Of a stretch of DNA of 5,561 nt, positions 1 to 5,552 are shown in pieces. The stretch comes from Clostridiaceae bacterium (GTDB lineage: Bacteria > Bacillota > Clostridia > Saccharofermentanales > UBA5734). Under the pieces are notes generated by a model that was given only the letters and a program-made list of their open reading frames with translations, was not told the DNA's origin and did no database searches. The position numbers and the translations under genes are program-made. The stretch lies in the NCBI GenBank assembly GCA_012519875.1, contig JAAYPL010000007.1, forward strand, positions 1 to 5,561, in the 5' to 3' direction. Within the stretch, counting starts at the first letter, position 1. Every line of letters starts with the position of its first letter.

Positions 1-92
1 AAATCAAACGCATAGAGATGTGGCTGAATACTTATCCTCGAAAGATTTTGGATTACAGAACACCGTTAGAAGTATACAGGTTGGTTTCTTAA
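1..92 (+). CDS. IS30-family transposase, C-terminal fragment (cut by window edge)
   Basis: Reading from base 3, the frame gives about 29 residues ending at the TAA at 90-92. They contain N-T-Y-P-R-K-I-L-D-Y-R-T-P-L-E-V-Y, which matches the characteristic end of IS30-family DDE transposases (typically LN-x-RPRK-x-L-x-x-x-TP-x-EV-F/Y). These enzymes cut and join the ends of their own element. The catalytic DDE residues lie upstream, outside the window, so it cannot be judged whether the gene is intact. The usual RPRK appears as YPRK here. The call rests on a short but distinctive motif; the family is fairly sure, the exact element is not. Confidence 0.75.
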   Translation, partial: IKRIEMWLNTYPRKILDYRTPLEVYRLVS

Positions 93-122
93 CATTGGGC
101 GACACTTAATGTTGCATTCCGC
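1..122 (+). mobile_element. Right end of an IS30-like insertion sequence (right boundary approximate)
   Basis: The transposase tail stops at base 92 and is followed at about 100-120 by a segment containing ACACTTAATGTTGCATTCC. This resembles the terminal sequences that follow IS30-family transposase genes. Downstream of about 125 the composition changes to the AT-rich argC promoter region. The left end of the element is outside the window, so the terminal inverted repeat and target-site duplication cannot be confirmed. The exact boundary near 122 is an estimate. Confidence 0.5.
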
Positions 123-149
123 GTTGGGGAAAAATTGTTGACTTTACTC

Positions 150-178
150 TTGATCGATGTTTAATTATGCATTATAAT
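150..178 (+). promoter_or_regulatory. Sigma70-type promoter of the arg operon
   Basis: A TTGATC -35 box at 150-155 (5 of 6 consensus bases) and a perfect TATAAT -10 box at 173-178 are separated by exactly 17 bp. Transcription would begin near 185, giving a leader of about 50 nt before argC. An alternative -35, TTGACT at 138-143, is too far from this -10 (29 bp); its correctly spaced -10 would be the weak TTAATT at 161-166. The promoter is seen directly in the sequence; its activity is inferred. Confidence 0.75.
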
Positions 179-191
179 GTATTATTATTTA
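158..191. promoter_or_regulatory. Tandem ARG boxes (ArgR/AhrC operator)
   Basis: Compared with the ArgR core consensus TGAATWWWWATTCA, bases 158-171 (TGTTTAATTATGCA) match at 11 of 14 positions and bases 178-191 (TGTATTATTATTTA) at 12 of 14. Their centres are 20 bp apart, close to the two-turn spacing of paired ARG boxes in known ArgR-regulated promoters. A third overlapping match (168-181, 11 of 14) spans the -10 box. Bound ArgR-arginine would block the promoter when arginine is plentiful. The region is AT-rich, which inflates matches to this consensus, so position and spacing carry much of the weight. Confidence 0.6.
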
Positions 192-234
192 CTTTTCGCT
201 TGGTCGAACCGATCGGAAAAAGGAGCGATTCGCA

Positions 235-1290
235 ATGAACAAAGGTTTTCGTGTGGGGATTGTCGGAGCTACGGGTTACGTTGGTGTTGAATTGGTGCGC
301 CTTTTATCCTCACATCCGTTCTTCAGGCTGACCCGGCTTGTTTCACAAAGCTACGCCGGCAAACCTTTCTCGGAAATTTATCCGGCTTTTAACCGCGTGG
401 TCGATTCGCTGCTGAGCGACTTGGATATCGACCGGATTGCCTCTGATTGCGATTTGGCCATCACGGCTCTGCCCCACGGGGTCTCGGCATCTGTTGTGCC
501 TCAGCTGCTTGACCGGGGCGTGCGTGTTCTTGACCACAGCGGCGACTTTCGCTACCGCCGGGTCGAGGTTTATGAACAGGCGTACCAGCTCCGTCATCCT
601 TGCCCCGCTCTTCTGGCCGAGGCGGTCTACGGTTTGCCGGAAATATACCGGGATGAAATCGCAAAGGCTCGTTTGGTGGCCAATCCGGGCTGCTACCCAA
701 CCTGTGCGCTGCTGGCGCTCAAGCCGTTGCTTCAGGCAGGTGTAATCAGCACCGAGGGCATTGTTGTCGATGCCGTTTCCGGCGTCAGCGGTGCCGGCCG
801 CAAGGCCGACCTCGCCTATTCTTTTTGCGAGCAGGATGCCAGCTTTAAGGCCTACGGCGTGATCGGCCACCGGCATACCAGCGAAATCGAACAAGGAGCG
901 GGGTTTTTGGCCGGCCTGCCGCAGCCACCGTTGGTGACCTTCACTCCCCATCTCGCCCCGATGAAAAGAGGCATGTTGGCCACGGTTTATGCAGACCTTC
1001 TTCCGGGAACCGACGCTTCGACGCTGCAGGAGATTTTCGCCCAAGCCTATAAGGAAGAGCCGTTCATCCGCTTCTTATCCGGTGGACAATTGCCGGAAAC
1101 ACGCAGTGTCTTGGGCACCAATTACGCTGATCTGAGTGTTTTCCCGGACGGTCGCACCAACAAGGTCAAAATTCTTTCCGCCATTGACAATCTGGGGAAG
1201 GGAGCCGCCGGGCAAGCTGTGCAGGCTCTGAACCTGATGGCCGGCCTCAAGGAAACTTCCGGTCTGGAAATACCCGGATTCGCCATTTAG
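235..1290 (+). CDS. argC: N-acetyl-gamma-glutamyl-phosphate reductase
   Basis: This cytoplasmic enzyme catalyses the NADPH-dependent reduction of N-acetylglutamyl phosphate to N-acetylglutamate 5-semialdehyde, the third step of arginine synthesis. The 351 residues are of normal length. An N-terminal Rossmann motif G-x-x-G-x-x-G-Y-x-G is at residues 8-17. The catalytic cysteine is C153 in NPGCYPT (150-156), followed by SGVSGAGR (182-189). The HRH of GHRHTSEIEQ (212-214) supplies the active-site histidine. TPHLAPMKRG (237-246) and DNLGKGAAGQAVQ (318-330) are also typical. The usual DLSADFR segment reads DHSGDFR (100-106), a mild variant. The ATG at 235 is chosen because AGGAG at 221-225 sits 9 nt upstream and the Rossmann motif begins right after it. 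It is the first gene of the operon, directly behind the promoter and ARG boxes. Confidence 0.97.
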   Translation: MNKGFRVGIVGATGYVGVELVRLLSSHPFFRLTRLVSQSYAGKPFSEIYPAFNRVVDSLLSDLDIDRIASDCDLAITALPHGVSASVVPQLLDRGVRVLDHSGDFRYRRVEVYEQAYQLRHPCPALLAEAVYGLPEIYRDEIAKARLVANPGCYPTCALLALKPLLQAGVISTEGIVVDAVSGVSGAGRKADLAYSFCEQDASFKAYGVIGHRHTSEIEQGAGFLAGLPQPPLVTFTPHLAPMKRGMLATVYADLLPGTDASTLQEIFAQAYKEEPFIRFLSGGQLPETRSVLGTNYADLSVFPDGRTNKVKILSAIDNLGKGAAGQAVQALNLMAGLKETSGLEIPGFAI

Positions 1291-1321
1291 AATCAAGCAC
1301 AGACCAACACGGAGGCTGGAT

Positions 1322-2254
1322 ATGCAAAATTTAAAAGTCAATGAAATGCAGGGAGTCATCGCCAAGGCCGAAATTCTGATCGAGGCTCTGCCTTACATTC
1401 AAAGCTTAAGCGGCAAAACCGTTGTAATCAAATACGGCGGCAATGCCATGATCGACGAGGAATTAAAGCATCAGGTGATGAATGACATCACCCTGCTGAA
1501 ATACATCGGAATCAATCCGATTCTGGTTCACGGCGGCGGCCCTGAGATCAATTCCATGCTCGACCGACTGTCCATTCGTTCAACATTTCAAAACGGCCTG
1601 CGCGTGACCGACGCCCAAACCATGACCGTTGCCCAAATGGTTCTGGCCGGAAAGACCAATAAAGAGATCGTTGCGCTTCTGGGGCAAAAAGGCGCCCAGG
1701 CAATCGGGCTTTGCGGTATCGACGGTCGCCTGATCGAATGCCGGCGCATCACGACCGACGAGCACGGCCAGCCGTTGGATATCGGCTTTGTCGGCCATAT
1801 TACCCGGATCAATACCAGCGTGCTGGAAACTCTGACCGCCAACGGATTCATTCCGGTCGTCGCGCCGATCGGCATCGGTGCGGCAGGGGAGAGCTATAAC
1901 ATCAACGCGGATACTGTAGCCGGCGAAATCGCCGCCGCACTCAAAGCAGAAAAGCTGATGACCCTTACGGATGTGGAGGGCGTAATCGTCAAGAATGAAA
2001 AGGGTGAGGACGTTGTGGTTTCCACCTTAAATGAAAAAGAGATCGACGATCTGATTGCACGGGGCATTATCAGCGGCGGCATGATTCCTAAAGTCCTGGG
2101 CTGCCTGGATACGGTTCAGCGTGGTGTCAGCCGGGCGCATATCATCGATGGAAGGATCCCCCATTGTCTTTTGCTGGAAATTTTCACCAACAAAGGCATC
2201 GGAACCATGATCACCCATGAACAGCAACCGCATCAGGCTCCAAAAAGCCCTTGA
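1322..2254 (+). CDS. argB: Acetylglutamate kinase
   Basis: It phosphorylates N-acetylglutamate with ATP, the second step of the pathway. The 310 residues show the amino-acid kinase fold: KYGGNAM (37-43), HGGGPEI (70-76), GLRVTD (92-97), YNINADT (192-198) and GGMIPK (252-257). K37, D197 and K257 correspond to the catalytic Lys/Asp/Lys set of the family. About 30 residues precede the first strand, including a predicted helix around IAKAEILIEALPYIQSL. Such an N-terminal helix, together with the C-terminal LLLEIFTNKGIGTMI (283-297), is typical of the hexameric, arginine-inhibited kinases and absent from the E. coli-type enzyme, so feedback inhibition by arginine is inferred. GGAGG at 1311-1315 is 6 nt before the ATG, and the gap to argC is 31 nt. 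Confidence 0.97.
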   Translation: MQNLKVNEMQGVIAKAEILIEALPYIQSLSGKTVVIKYGGNAMIDEELKHQVMNDITLLKYIGINPILVHGGGPEINSMLDRLSIRSTFQNGLRVTDAQTMTVAQMVLAGKTNKEIVALLGQKGAQAIGLCGIDGRLIECRRITTDEHGQPLDIGFVGHITRINTSVLETLTANGFIPVVAPIGIGAAGESYNINADTVAGEIAAALKAEKLMTLTDVEGVIVKNEKGEDVVVSTLNEKEIDDLIARGIISGGMIPKVLGCLDTVQRGVSRAHIIDGRIPHCLLLEIFTNKGIGTMITHEQQPHQAPKSP

Positions 2255-2272
2255 TCGTCACAGGAGGGCATC

Positions 2273-3487
2273 ATGACCATTGACAAAACACTGCAAACCA
2301 TTGTTGAGCTCGACCAAAAACACTATTTAAACTGTTTCGGCACCCGGCCGCCCTTGTGCATCGAGCGCGGCGAGGGGGTCTGGCTGTACGGCACGGATGG
2401 ACGGCGTTACCTCGATCTGATCGGCGGCATTGCCGTCAATGTGCTGGGGCATAATCATCCGCAGCTGGTCCGGGCGATTGCCGATCAGGCCGCAAAAGTC
2501 ATTCACTGCAGCAATTACTACTATAATTCGCCACAAACCCTTTTGGCCGCAAGGCTGACCAAATTGACAGGGTTGGACCGGGTTTTCTTCGGCAATAGCG
2601 GTGCCGAGGCCAATGAAGCCGCCATCAAGCTGGCTCGCGGCTATTTTTACAAACAGGAACAGCCGCGACGGCAGATCGTCACCGCCCTGCAATCTTTCCA
2701 CGGGCGAACATTGGCAACCGCTGCCGCCACCGGACAACCCAAGTACAGCCGGCCCTTTGCGCCGTTGCCGCCGGGATTCCTGCACGTACCGTTCAACGAT
2801 CAAAAGGCGCTTCGCAAGGCCGTCAGCGACAAAACCTGCGCTGTCATGCTGGAACTGATCCAAGGCGAAAGCGGCGTGCATCCCGCCGACCTCGAATACA
2901 TCCAGTTGGCCAGAATATTATGCGACCAAACCGGTGCCCGGCTGATTATCGACGAAATCCAGACCGGCATGGGCCGAACCGGCCATTTCCTGGCCAGTCA
3001 ACTTTATCAGGTCAAACCGGATATCGTGACGCTGGCTAAGGGGCTGGGGGGTGGTGTGCCGATCGGTGCCGTCCTGGCCAACGAAACCACATCATCCGGC
3101 TTTGTGCCCGGGGATCACGGCAGTACATTCGGTGGCAACCCTCTGGCCTGCGCTGCGGCCATGGCTGTTCTGGATGTGTACGAAAAAGAGGGCCTGGTGG
3201 CGGCAGCAGCCCAACGTGGTCAACAGCTGAAGCGGGCCTTGCACGATCTGCATGAGCAATATCCCCATATTATCAAGGATGTCCGCGGAGTCGGCCTGAT
3301 GCTGGCCTGCGAACTGTGCGAACCCCAAGCGGCAGCGGTCAAAGCCGCTATGATGACAAGGGGTTACCTGATCGGTTCGGTCGGCACTTCTGTTCTTCGC
3401 TTGCTGCCGCCGCTGGTCCTGCCCGAAGAAAGTATCGCGCCTTTGATCGTTGATCTGGAGGCGGTCCTGAAGGAGGTCGTATCTTAA
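2273..3487 (+). CDS. argD: Acetylornithine aminotransferase
   Basis: This PLP enzyme transfers an amino group from glutamate to N-acetylglutamate semialdehyde, giving N-acetylornithine. The 404 residues are full length for a class-III aminotransferase. Visible landmarks are NSGAEANEAAIKLAR (108-122), the SFHGRT segment (141-146) that stacks on the cofactor, IIDEIQTGMGRTG (225-237) with the pyridine-nitrogen aspartate D227, TLAKGLGGG (253-261) with the Schiff-base lysine K256, and STFGGNP (284-290). Related ornithine or succinylornithine aminotransferases share these motifs; the arg operon context selects ArgD. A strong AGGAGGG at 2262-2268 lies just before the ATG. The 18-nt gap from argB indicates co-transcription. 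Confidence 0.96.
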   Translation: MTIDKTLQTIVELDQKHYLNCFGTRPPLCIERGEGVWLYGTDGRRYLDLIGGIAVNVLGHNHPQLVRAIADQAAKVIHCSNYYYNSPQTLLAARLTKLTGLDRVFFGNSGAEANEAAIKLARGYFYKQEQPRRQIVTALQSFHGRTLATAAATGQPKYSRPFAPLPPGFLHVPFNDQKALRKAVSDKTCAVMLELIQGESGVHPADLEYIQLARILCDQTGARLIIDEIQTGMGRTGHFLASQLYQVKPDIVTLAKGLGGGVPIGAVLANETTSSGFVPGDHGSTFGGNPLACAAAMAVLDVYEKEGLVAAAAQRGQQLKRALHDLHEQYPHIIKDVRGVGLMLACELCEPQAAAVKAAMMTRGYLIGSVGTSVLRLLPPLVLPEESIAPLIVDLEAVLKEVVS

Positions 3488-4438
3488 GTGAAACATCTGA
3501 TCAGCATTGGCGATCTGTCGCCCGTCCAGCTTGAGAATCTGCTGGATCTGGCCGATCGTCTCAAGGCCCTTTCCAAGGCCGGGATCCCTCATCCTCTCCT
3601 CAAAGGGAAGACCTTGGGCATGATTTTCGCCAAATCTTCCACCCGCACCCGGATTTCCTTTGAGGTCGGTATGGTTCAGCTTGGTGGCCATGCCCTGTTT
3701 TTATCCACCCAAGACATTCAATTGGGCCGCGGTGAGACGATCGCCGATACGGCCCGGGTCATGTCCCGGTTTCTCGACTGCCTGATGATCCGGACCTTCG
3801 ACCACCAGGATGTTCTGGAACTGGTCCGCTATAGCTCCATTCCGATTATCAACGGCCTTACCGACCTGTTGCATCCTTGTCAGGCGCTGGCCGATCTGAT
3901 GACCATTCGCGAGCACAAAGGACGCCTGCGCGGCCTGAAGCTGGCGTATCTTGGCGATGGCAACAACGTTGCCAACTCCCTGTTGCTGGCTTGTTCCAAA
4001 GCCGGCATGGATGTCGCAATTGCCTCACCGGCAGGCTATACTTGCGATCCGGTCTGCATAGCCCGAGGGCAGGAAATTGCCCGGACTCAAGGCGGATCGA
4101 TTCTCCTGACCGACGATCCTCTGGCTGCCGCATCCGGAGCCGACGCCATTTACACCGACACCTGGGTCAGCATGGGGCAAGAAAACGAGAAGGCGCTGCG
4201 TTTGCCGATCTTTTCACCCTATCAGGTCAACGATGCGATTATGGCCGCTGCCAAGCCCGAAGCTGTTTTTCTTCATTGCCTCCCGGCCTACCGAGGATTT
4301 GAGGTAACCGAGTCGGTTATTGACGGTCCGAACTCCGTGATATTTGACGAGGCGGAAAATCGCCTTCATGCTCAAAAAGCCGTTTTGCTCACCCTGCTTG
4401 CGCCGGATGCCAAGCTTCCAGACAGCCATGACGCCTAA
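3488..4438 (+). CDS. argF: Ornithine carbamoyltransferase
   Basis: It condenses ornithine with carbamoyl phosphate to form citrulline. The 316 residues carry the carbamoyl-phosphate loop SSTRTR (50-55), HPCQ (129-132), the GDGNN segment (156-160), the ornithine-side DTWVSMG (224-230) and HCLPAYRG (263-270) with the reactive cysteine C264. The SMG loop distinguishes it from aspartate carbamoyltransferase. The start is a GTG placed directly after the argD stop codon with no gap. An AGGAGGT at 3471-3477, inside the argD 3' end, is 10 nt upstream, so translational coupling with argD is likely. A catabolic OTC (arcB) is much less likely in this biosynthetic operon. The final 11 nt overlap the next gene. 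Confidence 0.96.
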   Translation: MKHLISIGDLSPVQLENLLDLADRLKALSKAGIPHPLLKGKTLGMIFAKSSTRTRISFEVGMVQLGGHALFLSTQDIQLGRGETIADTARVMSRFLDCLMIRTFDHQDVLELVRYSSIPIINGLTDLLHPCQALADLMTIREHKGRLRGLKLAYLGDGNNVANSLLLACSKAGMDVAIASPAGYTCDPVCIARGQEIARTQGGSILLTDDPLAAASGADAIYTDTWVSMGQENEKALRLPIFSPYQVNDAIMAAAKPEAVFLHCLPAYRGFEVTESVIDGPNSVIFDEAENRLHAQKAVLLTLLAPDAKLPDSHDA

Positions 4439-4910
4439 GGAAACTCTCATCCGTCCGGCCACGGATACCGATGCGCCTGCCTTGCTGGAACTGATTCGTA
4501 TCGCGATGGCGGTCTATGCACACCGATCCGGGATCGGGACTCTTTTGGACGCTCAGCTGGAGACGCTGGAGGATCTCTTGTCCCACCTGCACACCGACCA
4601 CGTCTTGGTTGCCGAAAGAGAAGACGCACTGGTAGGAACCGTTCGGCTGGTTCATCGTCCCGGCAGCGATGTTGCTTACTTCAGCCGTTTTGCCGTTCTG
4701 CCTTCCTTGCATCTGAACGGCGTCGGCTCCATGATTTATCAGGCAGCCGAAGACCACCTCCGGGAACAAGGAGTCCGGTTTGTCCGCTTGCACACCGCAT
4801 TAACCAACCCGTTGCTGGTTTCCTTCTATCAGTCTCGGGGCTTTCGGCTGATCGAAACAAAAACCGCACGGGGATACCCGCGCGGTCTCTTTGAGAAACA
4901 GATTCGTTGA
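4428..4910 (+). CDS. GNAT-family N-acetyltransferase of the arg operon
   Basis: A protein of about 160 residues with a single GNAT domain, expected to transfer acetyl from acetyl-CoA to an amine. The first strand is LIRPATDTDAPALLELI (7-23), a central VLVAEREDALVGTVRL (59-74) forms the beta hairpin, then comes FAVLPSLHLNGVG (88-100) at the acetyl-CoA pyrophosphate loop, and NPLLVSFYQSRGF (127-139) holds the conserved tyrosine Y134. The usual Q/R-G-x-G-x-G/A reads H-L-N-G-V-G, a relaxed version. The substrate cannot be read from the sequence. Because the gene overlaps argF and no argA or argJ is present, N-acetylglutamate synthesis is a hypothesis; modification of another small molecule or protein is equally open. 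The ATG at 4428 fits the domain start but lacks a clear SD, suggesting coupling to argF; ATG 4407 is an alternative. Confidence 0.85.
   Translation: MTPKETLIRPATDTDAPALLELIRIAMAVYAHRSGIGTLLDAQLETLEDLLSHLHTDHVLVAEREDALVGTVRLVHRPGSDVAYFSRFAVLPSLHLNGVGSMIYQAAEDHLREQGVRFVRLHTALTNPLLVSFYQSRGFRLIETKTARGYPRGLFEKQIR
4855..4886 (-). terminator. Intrinsic terminator for the - strand zinc-ribbon gene, inside the GNAT 3' end
   Basis: On the - strand, a 10-bp GC-rich stem (arms 4886-4877 and 4872-4863, with one G-U wobble, 4-nt loop) is followed immediately by TTTTGTTT. This is a classic Rho-independent terminator, about 50 nt beyond the stop codon at 4936-4938. Read on the + strand the wobble becomes an A-C mismatch and the hairpin is followed by CTCTTTGAG, not a U-tract, so it should act only for - strand transcription. 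Confidence 0.7.
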
Positions 4911-4935
4911 TCAAAATCATTTTAGATTGTGTTGT

Positions 4936-5427
4936 TTAAAAAGCCTCATAAACCCCGGCGCCGGCGGCAAAAACCAATGAAATAATGATAATAATCAGGA
5001 TCAGCGCCACAAAGCAAATGCCGATAATATTAAGGATTTTGGCAATTTTCAGTTTGCGATCGGCCTCCTGGCAACTGGTCTCACTGGTGGCCATAATTGC
5101 AAATACCAAGGCGATCACGCCAAGGATGGTTCCGACAAAACCACCACAACAGACGATATTGATAATGGAAAAAACGATCTGGCCGGTTGCCGACGGCATC
5201 GGCGCGGTCTGACCGTATTTTTGGCCGCCGGTCGGAACCGCCGCCGTCTGAACAGAGCCGGAGCGGCCGTCCCGTGAAGGATCATAATCGGGGCGAATGT
5301 AAGCAGGTTGCGCCTGCGTGTAGGAACCACCGGAAACCGGAGCGGCGGCAGGCGGCTGCGGCGTGCCGCAGTTGGGACAAAATTTGGCACTTTGATCTAT
5401 TTCTTGCTGGCAGTTCGCGCACTGCAT
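4936..5427 (-). CDS. Zinc-ribbon, CD225/dispanin-like two-helix membrane protein
   Basis: A 163-residue protein. The N-terminus is a zinc ribbon with C3-x2-C6 and C17-x2-C20 (FCPNCGTP). A proline-, glycine- and glutamine-rich linker of about 60 residues follows. The C-terminal third resembles the CD225/dispanin domain: a first hydrophobic segment (about 84-112) containing CC at 93-94, a short polar loop with SETSCQEADRKLKIAK, and a second very hydrophobic helix (about 131-157) with a run of isoleucines. It is probably anchored in the cytoplasmic membrane; the function of bacterial members is not established. The start is set at 5427 because the zinc ribbon begins there; a GTG upstream at 5517 would add 30 residues without domain character. 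No clear SD is seen. The gene converges on the arg operon, with a 25-nt gap. Confidence 0.8.
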   Translation of the reverse strand: MQCANCQQEIDQSAKFCPNCGTPQPPAAAPVSGGSYTQAQPAYIRPDYDPSRDGRSGSVQTAAVPTGGQKYGQTAPMPSATGQIVFSIINIVCCGGFVGTILGVIALVFAIMATSETSCQEADRKLKIAKILNIIGICFVALILIIIIISLVFAAGAGVYEAF

Positions 5428-5465
5428 AACAATAACGGCGAAATGTAAACTGAAGTGACGCAAAA

Positions 5466-5490
5466 AGAGATGTCCCACAAAACCATCTCT
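5466..5490 (+). repeat. Stem-loop with 7-bp perfect stem
   Basis: AGAGATG at 5466-5472 and CATCTCT at 5484-5490 are perfect inverted repeats around an 11-nt loop. No U-tract follows on either strand, so it is not a terminator. It lies between the start of the - strand zinc-ribbon gene and the possible + strand start at 5534. Confidence 0.55.
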
Positions 5491-5552
5491 AATACAATGT
5501 AAGTGACCAAACCACACGTAAAGGAGAGAAGTTGTGGGACACGAACATTGTA
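5471..5552. repeat. Two interlocking inverted repeats (10 bp and 8 bp)
   Basis: TGTCCCACAA at 5471-5480 is the exact reverse complement of 5532-5541, and TACAATGT at 5493-5500 is the exact reverse complement of 5545-5552. The arms alternate (A, B, A', B'), so both pairs could not form in one simple hairpin. A' covers the possible GTG start at 5534. They may be an RNA switch, a protein-binding operator, or part of a mobile-element end. Confidence 0.55.

Noticed and set aside
185..234. T-box or other leader riboswitch upstream of argC
   Set aside because: The leader from the predicted start is only about 50 nt, too short for a T-box, and shows only a weak 5-bp hairpin near 200-212 and no terminator.
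343..1044. Long open frame of 233 codons on the - strand opposite argC
   Set aside because: It lies entirely antisense to a clearly conserved argC, shows no recognisable domain and has an arginine/glycine-rich shadow composition. GC-biased codon use in argC explains its openness.
2327..3691. Open frames of 184 and 199 codons on the - strand across argD and argF
   Set aside because: Both are antisense to intact conserved genes; the second also crosses the argD/argF boundary. No domain or ribosome site supports them.
4344..4427. Longer GNAT protein starting at TTG 4344
   Set aside because: The extra 28 residues lie in argF coding sequence out of frame, have no SD and no domain character; the GNAT fold begins just after ATG 4428.
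4863..4886. Terminator of the arg operon on the + strand
   Set aside because: On the + strand the stem has an A-C mismatch, lacks a U-tract after it, and lies before the GNAT stop codon. It fits the - strand far better.
4957..4975. GC-rich palindromic CCGGCGCCGG near the end of the zinc-ribbon gene as a terminator
   Set aside because: The palindrome leaves almost no loop, and the A-run after it on the + strand gives no U-tract. It encodes the AAGAG segment of the protein.
5428..5517. 30-residue N-terminal extension of the zinc-ribbon protein from GTG 5517
   Set aside because: The extension is histidine- and phenylalanine-rich without pattern and overlaps the inverted-repeat region; zinc-ribbon proteins of this kind normally begin at or just before the first CxxC.
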